From a virus, in the IMG/VR virus record IMGVR_UViG_3300020437_000014, positions 1 to 43,949 of that record: a stretch of DNA of 43,949 nt. The stretch is one strand, 5' to 3'. Under the pieces are notes generated by a model that had not been told where the DNA came from, made no database searches, and saw nothing but the letters and a program-made list of their open reading frames with translations. Position numbers and translations under genes: made by a program. Shown piece by piece: positions 1-8,944 of the stretch (positions within the stretch are counted from its first letter, which is position 1; each line of letters starts with the position of its first letter).

Positions 1-689
1 TCCTTATACCACTTGGAACCAACAAAAGTTGCATTTGAGACCACAGCTGCAGTAGCGGTCAATGTTGTTGGGGAATATACTCCATTAGAACTGGTGATTG
101 TTGGTTGAGCATCAATCACACCAGCACGAGCATCAATTACAGCACTCAGACTTGGGAACAGTTGAGTTCCAAATGTATCAACCCAGATCTCTTCGTACTT
201 GTATGTGCCAATCTCTGTTGCATAGAATTGCAATGATCCTGTTGAGCCGGGAAGCTCAACGTCATCCTTATACCACTTAGAACTTGAAAGTACTGCACCA
301 GAAACAACTGCACTCGTAGCAGTCAACATGGTAGGAATATATCCACCATTGGGATCTGAAATACTTGGTGGTGTAACAATCTGACCCGGATCGATTTCAA
401 GACTATTTTTGATATTTACCCAAAAGCTTCCGTTCCAAATACTCAGAGCAATTATACTTTCAGAAGTATCTGTCCAAAAATCCCCCACTGATGGATTGGA
501 TGGAGCAGTACTTGAAATTGTATTTGTAATTGACGTAGATGTTGATTTTGTTGATGCAGATGTATCAGCATATAATTTAGTCGCAAAGTGATTATCCGCA
601 GTAGGTGCGGGTATGGTTGCACTATGCGGAAAACTTGGGGCTCCATTATCATCACTATTTACAAATTCATTAGCTCTAAGTTTGGACAT
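1..689 (-). CDS. Tail fibre-like structural protein with Ig-like repeats (3' end cut by window edge)
   Basis: My own translation from the ATG at 687-689 stays open for all 229 codons to the left edge, so this is the first part of a longer gene. It begins MSKLRANEFVNSDDNGAPSF, which matches the start of the fibre gene at 995-2722 in pattern (MSxLRxN...DGAPxFxH), suggesting a shared virion-attachment segment. Residues about 62-95 contain a GDFWTDTS...WNGSFWV module that also occurs in the 9715-11769 product. From about residue 110 two copies of a repeat of roughly 80 residues follow, each with TLTAT/MLTAT, AVVS and SKWYKDD-like elements alternating with 'ITSSNG' strands, typical of Ig-like or PKD-like beta-sandwiches in phage fibres. 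A TCTAAATA late-promoter-like octamer lies 40 nt upstream. The role as a fibre or adhesin is inferred; no enzymatic motif is visible in the portion present. Confidence 0.82.
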   Translation of the reverse strand, partial: MSKLRANEFVNSDDNGAPSFPHSATIPAPTADNHFATKLYADTSASTKSTSTSITNTISSTAPSNPSVGDFWTDTSESIIALSIWNGSFWVNIKNSLEIDPGQIVTPPSISDPNGGYIPTMLTATSAVVSGAVLSSSKWYKDDVELPGSTGSLQFYATEIGTYKYEEIWVDTFGTQLFPSLSAVIDARAGVIDAQPTITSSNGVYSPTTLTATAAVVSNATFVGSKWYK

Positions 690-728
690 ATCTCTTTACG
701 GTAGATGGAATAGATTTTTTTCTTAAAT

Positions 729-736
729 TATTTAGA
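729..736 (-). promoter_or_regulatory. Late-promoter-like octamer TCTAAATA
   Basis: The minus strand reads TCTAAATA, one base from the T4 late consensus TATAAATA. It sits about 40 nt upstream of the ATG at 689, in the short gap after the gene ending at 738. The same variant occurs at 2763, 9354 and 11853 in equivalent positions. A regulatory role is inferred from this recurrence. Confidence 0.5.
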
Positions 737-737
737 A

Positions 738-953
738 TCAATCAATATATATGGGCATATCTGGAAGCACTACTGATCCAACAGTAGATTCAGTAACTCC
801 ACTTGTAATATCCCGAAGTTCTTGTCTATAAATTTTTATCAGTTCAACATAAGTTTCATTCTTAAGTTCTTTAGTATCTGCAAGAAACATCCAATCGGTT
901 TCTGCTAATTTAGCGTTTCTTGCAGATCTTAGTGCGGATAAAGAGTTGTACAT
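738..953 (-). CDS. Small tail-fibre-assembly-chaperone-like protein
   Basis: A 71-residue protein from the ATG at 951-953 (MYNSLSALRSARNAKLAETD). Its core follows the pattern R..RN.KLA.TDW......D.......Y...YRQELRDI, which is typical of small phage tail-fibre assembly chaperones (Phage_tail_APC/DUF4376-like). The product of 9402-9683 shows the same pattern, so the two are likely paralogues, each directly downstream of a propeller-like fibre gene. An alternative GTG start at 1019 would add 22 residues and overlap the preceding gene by 25 nt; the ATG is preferred because the conserved core begins just after it, but no strong ribosome binding site supports either. It lacks the WP-containing tail seen in its paralogue and ends VVLPDMPIYID. 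Function is inferred from family resemblance. Confidence 0.72.
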   Translation of the reverse strand: MYNSLSALRSARNAKLAETDWMFLADTKELKNETYVELIKIYRQELRDITSGVTESTVGSVVLPDMPIYID

Positions 954-994
954 TTTTTTGATGTATATATGGTGGATAAATGATATGTATAAAT

Positions 995-2722
995 TTAGAG
1001 TGGTGTCGTGAAAGGCCACTCAACTGTCATCACCTCAGTTCTCGCACCTCCTGGTGTTCCAACAAAAACAATATGTGATGGAGTAGTTGCACTAGAACTT
1101 TCCCAGACAGTAAAGAATCTTGTATAACTGCTATTGAGTGGGTAGAAACCATCAGAAATTTTAGCCTCCGGGCCATACTCTAATGCAGTTAAAGTTCCGT
1201 TCGATGGATTAATTTCTGCAAGTAAAAGTGGAGCGCCTGATTTAGAAGCACTATTAGTGTCTAAAGGAATAATAAACTTGTTATTGCCAACACCTTCACC
1301 ATCAATGTAAATACTTCTTGGATATGGATGAGTTCCACTAATAGATGACTTATTAGCGTAATCAGTAAACTTATAATTTCCCTGACTACTGTACATCATT
1401 ACAGAACCATCATCCATTTGATAGAATACTGCCTGATGGTCCCAATCATTAAAACCGCCGACATTAGTTTGATTGCCGTTTGCTGCTATCGTTCTCAGAT
1501 AATAGCTGCTGGGGCCTGTTCTATACCATATTACAGAGACAAGATCATTACCACTTGCAGTATAGTTAGGAGAAGAAATAAATGTACCACTATATGTTGT
1601 TGATGTATCAGAACTAAGATTGTTTATACTACCAATACTCCAACTAGATCCATTCCAATAACTTTGTCTATACATTGCTCTATAACTATAATGCTGATAA
1701 TATCCAGCAGATAGGATATATTGATAACTCGTAGTTGGAAGAGATGTGATCATGCCATTATATCCATGATCTCCATCTGTTTTAGAATAACTACCTCCAG
1801 AATAATTTCCACTGCTATTTACATGACCATAACCATATCCTTGATAGTGACTACTATATCCAGGCCAAGGAATATTTCCACCATAGAAGAAAGCACCACT
1901 TCCATCTGGAGATATCCAGAAAGTTGTGCTCCATCCACCGTAACTATAGTTTGTCCACGCAGACGTATCTTGCAACTGTGTTATAGCACCAGTTGATGTA
2001 TCAACAGAAAATGAATCTATTTTAAGTCTGGTTTGTCCGCTACTACCGCCCCAGTATTCTCCTCGAAGAGAGAAAAATTTATTATTTTTAACTCCACCAT
2101 CAGTTCTATATGATGAAGAATATGTTGAACTATTAGTCCAACTACCACCTGAAGAGAAAGTCTTGTAATCAGTTACAGTGTACCCACTAGAAGAAGATCC
2201 TCCACCACCACTTGCAATACTAATGTTAACGGTATTGTTTGCGCTATCATACGAAAAAGTATTTCCTGCACCAACGAAGTTCAGTGTATTTACATTCGTT
2301 GCAATTGAAGTTCCTGTTGAGTTAATACCGACGCCAGCAGAGTTTTGTACGAATGCTTCTCCACTTGCACTATTTGTAACAGTAAATCCAGTTGGATCAA
2401 AGGACAAAGAGCTGACTGCATCAATTGGAGTCTGTCCGTTCTCTTTTACAGAGAGACCAGGAGGAACACTGACACTCAGACTTGCGACCCCGTTTGCTAC
2501 AGAATCTACTGAAATATTATTTCCAAAATTAATTGATGAGGCACTTCCTGATGGAACACCATTGTTTAAAATATTAGTTTCTGCCGAAACTCCGGTTAGT
2601 TCGGATCCATCACCTTTGAAGGCAGTAGCAGTAACAACACCCGTGACAGATGCACCATGAATGAACTCTGGTGCCCCATCATTATTTTTGTTGGTGAGTT
2701 TATTAACTCTAAGTCTTGACAT
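995..2722 (-). CDS. Tyr/Ser/Gly/Trp-rich tail fibre, propeller-like C-terminal domain
   Basis: A 575-residue protein. The N-terminus (MSRLRVNKLTNKNNDGAPEF, then VTGVVTATAFKGDGSELTG) is a recurrent start of marine T4-like phage fibre proteins and is shared in pattern with the gene at 1-689. Residues about 50-180 are a Ser/Val/Asn-rich beta region with a short GGGGSSSSG linker near 175. The remainder (about 180-575) is unusually rich in Tyr, Ser, Gly, Asn and Trp, with repeated 'Y..S.W.../..G.Y.' strands and DGS/DGSG turns. This suggests a beta-propeller or a lectin-like receptor-binding domain. It lies downstream of a terminator plus TCTAAATA promoter and just upstream of a chaperone-like gene, the usual fibre/chaperone order. 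Receptor binding is inferred; the host ligand cannot be read from sequence. Confidence 0.8.
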   Translation of the reverse strand: MSRLRVNKLTNKNNDGAPEFIHGASVTGVVTATAFKGDGSELTGVSAETNILNNGVPSGSASSINFGNNISVDSVANGVASLSVSVPPGLSVKENGQTPIDAVSSLSFDPTGFTVTNSASGEAFVQNSAGVGINSTGTSIATNVNTLNFVGAGNTFSYDSANNTVNISIASGGGGSSSSGYTVTDYKTFSSGGSWTNSSTYSSSYRTDGGVKNNKFFSLRGEYWGGSSGQTRLKIDSFSVDTSTGAITQLQDTSAWTNYSYGGWSTTFWISPDGSGAFFYGGNIPWPGYSSHYQGYGYGHVNSSGNYSGGSYSKTDGDHGYNGMITSLPTTSYQYILSAGYYQHYSYRAMYRQSYWNGSSWSIGSINNLSSDTSTTYSGTFISSPNYTASGNDLVSVIWYRTGPSSYYLRTIAANGNQTNVGGFNDWDHQAVFYQMDDGSVMMYSSQGNYKFTDYANKSSISGTHPYPRSIYIDGEGVGNNKFIIPLDTNSASKSGAPLLLAEINPSNGTLTALEYGPEAKISDGFYPLNSSYTRFFTVWESSSATTPSHIVFVGTPGGARTEVMTVEWPFTTPL

Positions 2723-2762
2723 CTTCTCTGCGGGGGTAAATAACTTTTTTAATATCCTCTTC

Positions 2763-2770
2763 TATTTAGA
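2763..2770 (-). promoter_or_regulatory. Late-promoter-like octamer TCTAAATA
   Basis: TCTAAATA on the minus strand, 41 nt upstream of the ATG at 2722 and immediately downstream of an intrinsic terminator hairpin. The arrangement suggests that transcription stops and restarts here. Confidence 0.55.
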
Positions 2771-2806
2771 GAAAAAGAACCCCTCACGATAAGAATGTGA
2801 GGGGGT
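2771..2806 (-). terminator. Intrinsic terminator (minus strand)
   Basis: An 8-bp GC-rich stem (arms at 2780-2787 and 2797-2804; CCCCTCAC paired with GTGAGGGG) with a 9-nt loop is followed on the minus strand by TTCTTTTTC. It lies just after the stop of the gene at 2829-3089 and would end transcription of the giant-adhesin operon. Confidence 0.78.
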
Positions 2807-2828
2807 AAACTGATCTTTTTAAGATGAC

Positions 2829-3089
2829 TCATGCAAGCATTGATTGTGCTTGCGTTTGTGTCATACCTGTGTTCATCAGAGCACTTATTGCCTTTGATTT
2901 CATCGAATCATAAGACTCAACTGGATAGTATGTTCCGTCACCAAGATCGTTGTAACCGACGGGCTCATAAGAAGGTTGAACGGATAATTCGTAGATTCCC
3001 AATTGTGGGATTGCTCCCAATGATCCATATTTACGTGTTAATTCTTCTGTTGTAATTATTCTATTTTCTGACTTGAAATAGTACTTCAT
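2829..3089 (-). CDS. Small IITTEEL-motif protein, paralogue of 11888-12073
   Basis: An 86-residue protein of unknown function. The first part (MKYYFKSENRIITTEELTRK, then YG...IPQLGIYEL) is clearly related to the 61-residue product of 11888-12073 (MMKYYHQPENRIITTEELIR). Each gene sits directly behind a giant SQVWS-module adhesin gene. This copy has an extra C-terminal segment (SKAISALMNTGMTQTQAQSM) that looks like a short helical tail. Its start codon overlaps the upstream stop by one base (TGATG), so translation is probably coupled to the adhesin. A role as an adhesin-associated cap, chaperone or adaptor is possible but inferred only from its fixed position. Confidence 0.8.
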   Translation of the reverse strand: MKYYFKSENRIITTEELTRKYGSLGAIPQLGIYELSVQPSYEPVGYNDLGDGTYYPVESYDSMKSKAISALMNTGMTQTQAQSMLA

Positions 3090-6000
3090 CAGGCATCTCC
3101 GGTCTTGAATGTGTTATACACAGACTCGACAGAATCTGCGTTGAGTGAATCATAACGAACTTTAATTCTGTAGTAGGTATTTGGTTGAAGTGTAGGTTTG
3201 GTGGTTGTCCAAGGAGTTGCACCATCCTGAGAATCAATGGCATCAAAATCGGAATAACTATCAACTAATGTCCAAGGACCAGTTGCAGTTGTTCCAGATT
3301 CCAGAGTCCAGGTACGAGTAGAGAGAGTTGCATCAATCATACTGACCGGCGTAGTTCCGTTGTCAGTTGAAGTGAAAGTAACTTCACTTGGTGCTGGAGG
3401 TGCAGCATTAATTTGTGAACCTTCTGCGTAATATCCTGGCGCCCATGTGCCAGCAGAGCCATCCCCGAAAATCGTATTGCCTGAAATTTCCAAGATAGAT
3501 GTCAAAGAGGCACTAACTGAAGGACCGGTTACAGAATCACCGGTTGGCCATGAGGCTGCTGCAACGCTTGCTGTATTAGTCGAAGGATCAGCGTCAGCCG
3601 TCAGTGAGCCTGTTGCCTGTGCGCCCAGAAGAATTGGATTTGCTGCGATTGCTATGTAAATATAGTCCTGGCCAGATGTGTTTACTTCGGATGATCCATC
3701 AAACAATTCAAATCCAGTTGAAACAAAATCAAGGTTTGTACCAAACTCTTGTCCATCGCCGTTGGCCGCCAATCCTTTTCCAGTATTACCACTTCCACCA
3801 CCTCTTACATTATCAACAATAACCCAGTCTTTATAATCATTAGTGGATTGTTTAACCATGACCCACCCAGTTTTAAACCCAGTATCGATTGTCTGAGCAC
3901 TGCTGTTACCCGAATAAACACCACACTTAATTCCTTTAGAGGGATTATCAGCAAAGACGTAAGCAATATAGCTATGACCAGTGGTGTTTACACGATCATG
4001 CGTGCCTACAGTGAAATGAGTAGATGTTGGTTCTGTGTTATTAAATATTAAACTAAAGTTAGTACTGCGGGCAGTTCCATTAAGTTGCATGTAGTTAGTA
4101 GCTCCAAGGGATTTGTGATAACAAGTCCAATCTTCATTTCCAGAATATCTTTTTATCATTATAAATCCAGGCACACTACCAAGATTATGAGCGATCTCGC
4201 GGTTGGTGTTATTGCCATCCCAAGTTACAATATCAAAGAATCCCGGTTCTGCACGGAAGTTCCAGGAGACCATATCTGGTTCATTAGAATTTGGGTTAGT
4301 TGCTGCTACCCCAGAACCACTTGTAGGATGAACAACAGTAAAACCGCTAGTTGTCCTATCCTTTAAAACTGCTGCGCCATCAATTTCCGCCCAATTTTTA
4401 TTGGGGGTTAACCATCTATGATCGGGAGGAGTTCTCAATGTATCAAACATTATGTGATCCGAACTGCCACTTCTATTCTTAAACCAAATCATTGATTTTT
4501 GAGTATTGTCAACTCCAGTAGTGATAACCTGTTCAGCTCCACTACCTGTATGTGTAGAGTTGCCGCTATAAATTGTCGTACTAAAAGATAGTCCAGTAGA
4601 CGCTGCATTAGAGGTCACAGTCATTCCAGAAGTCAACGCACTGAGAGAGGTATTATCTTGGAACGTGAGTTCAGTTGTGTCCGGACTGCCGGCTTCACCG
4701 ATTGCCATAAAGATATGTTCCAGATTGTCCTGGTTCACATAATGAAGTCCGGTAGGCAAACTGAATCCAGTATCGTTAAATACTATATGGCCTCCGCTCC
4801 CTTCCGAATCAGGCTCATCGGCATAGAGCCATCTATCGGCTCTTTTATCGTCAAAAATAAGCCAAGGTGAAGTGTTGCCTGCATTTTTAATAAGTAAAAA
4901 CTTTGGTCTAAATCCACAATCAATCTGATTCGGTACAGCTGGAGTGCCACCACCGGTCGCATTACCTAAGTAACTACCACACTTGATTTGAGTGGATGGA
5001 TTGTCAGCAAAAACATAAGCGATGAAAGTTTTTCCATTAGAATTAGTAGATGTGTTGGCAACTGTAAACACAGTGCTTGTAGGTTCTGTATCATACCACC
5101 TATCACTAACCGTACTTTCAGCATAATTTTGATTTAATTGCAAAGATTTAGTAGCACCAAGAGATTTGTGATAAACCTGCCAGTCATCGTTATCATTAGT
5201 ACGCTTAACGAGTATCATTCCAGGCACAGTTCCCAGATTATGAGGAATTTCTCTGCTTGAAGATCCATCGCCGGTCCATGTAACTATATCAAAGAATCCT
5301 GGTGCTTTACGGAATGTCCATGAAACAATTTCTTCACCACTCAATCCCCACCAATCAGATGTTCCTTTTACGGTAAAACCGTTTGAATTAAACGAGGTTA
5401 CACCATTGTTTGCGTAATAATTCTCATCACCAGTGCCATTACTATATAAATATCGTTCAGTGCCACGCTCTGTATCGAAAAGCGCGTGATAAGTATTGCT
5501 TGTCGATTTGTTTTTAAGCCAAACCAAGCCCCCTTCACCGCTTAGATCAATTCCATTCTCGATTGTCTGCGTGCCACTATTCCCAGTATAAATTGTCGTA
5601 TTAAAAAATGAAGAGGCAGGAGTAAATGACGTGCTAACAACATTACTAGTAATAGGAGTCAGTGAGTTGCTACCAGTTGCGTCCGCCATCTCAAGCGGTG
5701 CAACCATGTTATCCAATTCAGTAGTGTCAGTGAAGGTCAGGGACGTTTCATATGGAGTACGAGAACTAATCTTTTTGTCGCCTAAATCACGAAGAATACC
5801 TGCGTCAATGACTTTTTTTCCGTCAACAATAATTCCTTCTAAAGAGGTCCAATCTGCACCGCTGGCTGCAATAGTAATTGCTGTAATAGAACCTCCCAAA
5901 GATGCGTAGGGATCACTTACAGTTGTTTTACCAAAGACGTTCCCACCATTTACTGTGAGTGTTGGTACTAATGATCCAGCACTTCCTGTAAGGGTTATAG

Positions 6001-8938
6001 AACCAGATGATGAGGATGATTGATATGTAATCAGTTCAAGTGTGCTGTTCGAAGTAAGCGGAATTGGATTATCAAGTGTAAATGTGGCTGTTGCTTGATA
6101 CAGTCCCCACATCGTGTTAGCGACAAATGGATCTCCTGCTTTACCAACATTTGCAAAGAGATCTGTTACTCCATAATTATTATTTGCTGCTGTGCCAGTA
6201 TAGGTTCCATTACTCCAAACTTGACTGTCTTCGACTGCATCAACCAGGAGTTGGCCGTCAACTTCAATTCCCAATATGTATATGTATCCAGAAGAGTAAG
6301 ATCCCGATCCATAACCCCATCTTAGAGAGGTTAATCCATTACTTAAAGTAAATGTAGCGGAACTTGGTCCATAAGCTCCACCATTATCTGCCCACTCGGA
6401 CGCTGTAAGTGGAACTCCATTGATCTCTAGGTTCTCGTTTGTACCTGTATATGTAACTCCATCTAATGAAGTATCACCATAGATTTTTAAAGTTGTAGCA
6501 TTGGCAAATGTTGTACCAAAATCCATTGACAAGTAGTTACCGTTGCCAGCTGGTCTAATTCCATGTGAAGAATAAGGACCAGGGCTACCATCGAAAGGTA
6601 CGGTTACATCGGAGTTTCCATATTGAGTATCAAGTGTCCCAACTACAAGATTACTCCAAACCTGACTTTGATTCCATGCATCAATCAGAATACTTCCGTC
6701 AACACGAATAGCTGTGATTGTTGCGCGTCTGTTTGAGTTTGGATCAATAGTAATAGAACTAATAGAACCAGAACTTCCACTAACTAAAGTTACCCATCCA
6801 GGAGAATCTGTTGTAGCCACTGGAGAATTACTATTTAAAATTATTTGTCCAGCATGTCCGGAAATATAGACCTCAACTGAATCTGAATAACTAACAGGTG
6901 TTGTTGGTTGGAAGACCATATCTTCACCAACAGATCCTGCACCTGCAAAAGTTTCTAGATCACCGTCAAAGGCAGAAGTTGCAGGCTGTCCACCATTAAA
7001 GGAATTAGAAGGTGTGGTTAGGCCACCACTCCAAACCTGACTTTGATCTGAAGTATCCCAAGTGCCGCCACTTACAGTTACAGACGGATATGTATATGTT
7101 GTTTCTGTCTCAGATAATCCTACATATCCACTTGGAGGCTCATGTGTCCATGCATTTTGACCGAAGTTTGCAGAAAAATTGAACCCTGAGCCAGCGCCAT
7201 CTTGAATAAACGGCATTATAGTCTTACCGGTTAGTCCGGTAAAGGCAGCAGTTCCAGAATTTTGAACAACACCATTTTTGTAAAAATAAAGGGCACCATT
7301 ATCCATATCTAAGGCAACACCAATAACATCGCCAGCACCATACGAACTGCCATACGACGCACTTTGATTGCTATCGTAGTATTTAGTACCGTTGTAATAA
7401 TAGTAGAACATTCCGCCAGTTCCATTATGCCAATTATTAGCTGGATATGCCTGATCACCAACACCAATCATTCCACCATCATTGGTGCAAGTAATTTCCC
7501 AGAACCATTTTCCAGAGCTTACCCCAATCGTTGCATAAATACCTCCTTCGGCAGAGGTCGTTGATCCGTCTAGATTTCCATTACTTAAAGTTGAGCTGCC
7601 AAGCAAACGATCCGGGTCCAGCGTCGCATATACAATTTCCTCTTGCGACGAAGGAGCAGAAGCGTCAATGGCTGTGATTGTAACGCCTGTCTGAACTTCA
7701 TCACCTACCGACAGTCCACTGAAGTTGGTGTTGGTAGGGAATGAAAGAATTTTATTGCCACTGGTTTGTGGCGTGCGAACACCCGTATCAACCAAGAGTT
7801 TGCCATCAACTTTAATAGCGTATAGATAAGGGAAATTCGCATTTGCACTATTCTGAATTCTAATATTTTTCAGTTCAGTAGTTGTAAATGTATGACTAGG
7901 TTGCACTTCATTTCCACTAATACCATTAGTGGTAGCATCAATGCTTTGCTGTGAAGTTTCTCCATAATTGATGTAAATTTCACCGCCCGTACCGCCAAAA
8001 TAAATGACTTCTACTTCTGAAGCAGATGGGAACTGATCTGCAAAATCTAGTTGAGTATACCCGCCCTGAGGGACAATAGTATTGTCGGGGCCGGGAGATC
8101 CAGTGACAGTATTATTAAAAACGGCCGGCCAGCTATAACCGGGGTATGGAGTTCCTGTAACTGTATTGCTGCTCCAAACCTGACTATCATCGACTGCATC
8201 AATCAGGAATTTACCGTCAACTTTAATATACATTAAAGTCGTTGAGTTAGACGCATTAAGAACTAACGAAGTGAGGGTTCCAGATCCTGATGCAATTACT
8301 GAGTCTGAGCTATTAGCAACAGCGATAGCGGCAGCGCCATTTACGGACGCAGTTCCACCAGCTGAGGCCATGTAGATAGAGATTGACTCACTATATGAAA
8401 TAGGTGTACTTGGTGTGAATGTTATAGATGATCCGGTAACAGAAACCTGAGCATATGTATAAGGAGCGCCTTCATTTCCAACTCCATCAAAGGTGGAAGT
8501 AGGTCCATACAACCACCCACTAGAAGACTGAAGGTCATTACTCCATACCTGGCTTTCTTGCCAAGCAATTTCATCAACAACACTTAGAATCTCGTCAGTA
8601 TCTTTGACAATCGTGCCTGCTTCTCCTACTGCAGTGATAACACTAGATAGAGGTTCATACTGATCAAACTCAGTAATACCAGCACCATTCAAAGGAGTCA
8701 GAACTGCAACAGGCGGACGAATCAATCCGGTAGTGGCACTAAGATCTTCCTTCAAAGCAGATCCAGTGATTGAATAGTTTGTTGAAATACCTGCCGATGT
8801 TCTTTGCACCAGCAGCAAATCATCATCTGCTAAGTTTGCCATTAGATTCTCCTGTGATACTTGATAGTTTGTTGATATTCCTGATTGTGAGTCCGTTCTT
8901 TGGACAAGAAAACTGTCGCCGTTCTGAAGTGTGGTCAT
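3089..8938 (-). CDS. Giant modular tail adhesin (1949 aa), second cassette copy
   Basis: Probably a virion-surface adhesin or fibre. Residues 1-65 hold two short DxxLLVQRT repeats. Residues 66-125 (NGAGITEFDQYEPLSSVITA) are nearly the same as in the paralogue at 12070-19341. Five beta-sandwich-like modules follow (about 128-249, 250-383, 632-755, 757-902, 903-1047), each opening with SQVWS and closing with a VDGK(L/F)LIDA-like strand. A SPRY-like domain lies at about 450-605 (GKWFWEITC, DVIGVALDMDNG, YFYKNG). Two further repeats with GFFDIVTW...REI(P/A)HNLG...DW..YHKSLGAT (about 1110-1310 and 1455-1700) follow, then an FN3-like C-terminus (TWTLESG...TGPWTLVD...NTYYRIKV). The start codon is 6 nt after the upstream stop. 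No catalytic motif is visible. Receptor or envelope binding is inferred. Confidence 0.88.
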   Translation of the reverse strand: MTTLQNGDSFLVQRTDSQSGISTNYQVSQENLMANLADDDLLLVQRTSAGISTNYSITGSALKEDLSATTGLIRPPVAVLTPLNGAGITEFDQYEPLSSVITAVGEAGTIVKDTDEILSVVDEIAWQESQVWSNDLQSSSGWLYGPTSTFDGVGNEGAPYTYAQVSVTGSSITFTPSTPISYSESISIYMASAGGTASVNGAAAIAVANSSDSVIASGSGTLTSLVLNASNSTTLMYIKVDGKFLIDAVDDSQVWSSNTVTGTPYPGYSWPAVFNNTVTGSPGPDNTIVPQGGYTQLDFADQFPSASEVEVIYFGGTGGEIYINYGETSQQSIDATTNGISGNEVQPSHTFTTTELKNIRIQNSANANFPYLYAIKVDGKLLVDTGVRTPQTSGNKILSFPTNTNFSGLSVGDEVQTGVTITAIDASAPSSQEEIVYATLDPDRLLGSSTLSNGNLDGSTTSAEGGIYATIGVSSGKWFWEITCTNDGGMIGVGDQAYPANNWHNGTGGMFYYYYNGTKYYDSNQSASYGSSYGAGDVIGVALDMDNGALYFYKNGVVQNSGTAAFTGLTGKTIMPFIQDGAGSGFNFSANFGQNAWTHEPPSGYVGLSETETTYTYPSVTVSGGTWDTSDQSQVWSGGLTTPSNSFNGGQPATSAFDGDLETFAGAGSVGEDMVFQPTTPVSYSDSVEVYISGHAGQIILNSNSPVATTDSPGWVTLVSGSSGSISSITIDPNSNRRATITAIRVDGSILIDAWNQSQVWSNLVVGTLDTQYGNSDVTVPFDGSPGPYSSHGIRPAGNGNYLSMDFGTTFANATTLKIYGDTSLDGVTYTGTNENLEINGVPLTASEWADNGGAYGPSSATFTLSNGLTSLRWGYGSGSYSSGYIYILGIEVDGQLLVDAVEDSQVWSNGTYTGTAANNNYGVTDLFANVGKAGDPFVANTMWGLYQATATFTLDNPIPLTSNSTLELITYQSSSSSGSITLTGSAGSLVPTLTVNGGNVFGKTTVSDPYASLGGSITAITIAASGADWTSLEGIIVDGKKVIDAGILRDLGDKKISSRTPYETSLTFTDTTELDNMVAPLEMADATGSNSLTPITSNVVSTSFTPASSFFNTTIYTGNSGTQTIENGIDLSGEGGLVWLKNKSTSNTYHALFDTERGTERYLYSNGTGDENYYANNGVTSFNSNGFTVKGTSDWWGLSGEEIVSWTFRKAPGFFDIVTWTGDGSSSREIPHNLGTVPGMILVKRTNDNDDWQVYHKSLGATKSLQLNQNYAESTVSDRWYDTEPTSTVFTVANTSTNSNGKTFIAYVFADNPSTQIKCGSYLGNATGGGTPAVPNQIDCGFRPKFLLIKNAGNTSPWLIFDDKRADRWLYADEPDSEGSGGHIVFNDTGFSLPTGLHYVNQDNLEHIFMAIGEAGSPDTTELTFQDNTSLSALTSGMTVTSNAASTGLSFSTTIYSGNSTHTGSGAEQVITTGVDNTQKSMIWFKNRSGSSDHIMFDTLRTPPDHRWLTPNKNWAEIDGAAVLKDRTTSGFTVVHPTSGSGVAATNPNSNEPDMVSWNFRAEPGFFDIVTWDGNNTNREIAHNLGSVPGFIMIKRYSGNEDWTCYHKSLGATNYMQLNGTARSTNFSLIFNNTEPTSTHFTVGTHDRVNTTGHSYIAYVFADNPSKGIKCGVYSGNSSAQTIDTGFKTGWVMVKQSTNDYKDWVIVDNVRGGGSGNTGKGLAANGDGQEFGTNLDFVSTGFELFDGSSEVNTSGQDYIYIAIAANPILLGAQATGSLTADADPSTNTASVAAASWPTGDSVTGPSVSASLTSILEISGNTIFGDGSAGTWAPGYYAEGSQINAAPPAPSEVTFTSTDNGTTPVSMIDATLSTRTWTLESGTTATGPWTLVDSYSDFDAIDSQDGATPWTTTKPTLQPNTYYRIKVRYDSLNADSVESVYNTFKTGDA
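8612..8689. repeat. 78-bp perfect repeat, copy 1 (partner 19057-19134)
   Basis: This stretch inside the N-terminal region of the 1949-residue adhesin is identical over 78 bp to 19057-19134 in the paralogous 2423-residue adhesin. It begins CGTGCCTGCTTCTCCTACTG on the plus strand. Perfect identity including third codon positions, amid diverged flanks, suggests recent recombination or gene conversion. Confidence 0.9.
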
Positions 8939-8944
8939 TAGATA

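Noticed and set aside
452-655. A 67-codon minus-strand frame near the left edge
   Set aside because: It lies out of frame inside the partial fibre gene at 1-689, whose translation is open throughout and has recognisable fibre modules.
738-1019. GTG start at 1019 for the chaperone-like gene
   Set aside because: It would overlap the preceding gene by 25 nt and add a hydrophobic segment outside the family core; the ATG at 953 fits the core better, although no strong binding site favours either.
2178-2660. A 160-codon open frame on the plus strand and many shorter plus-strand frames elsewhere
   Set aside because: They lie antisense within well-supported structural genes, lack ribosome binding sites and plausible protein composition, and arise from the codon pattern of the true genes.
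995-2722. Possible diversity-generating-retroelement target (Tyr/Ser/Asn/Gly/Trp-rich domain)
   Set aside because: No reverse transcriptase gene or near-repeat template was seen in the window, and the biased residues are spread over ~400 codons instead of a short C-terminal variable region.
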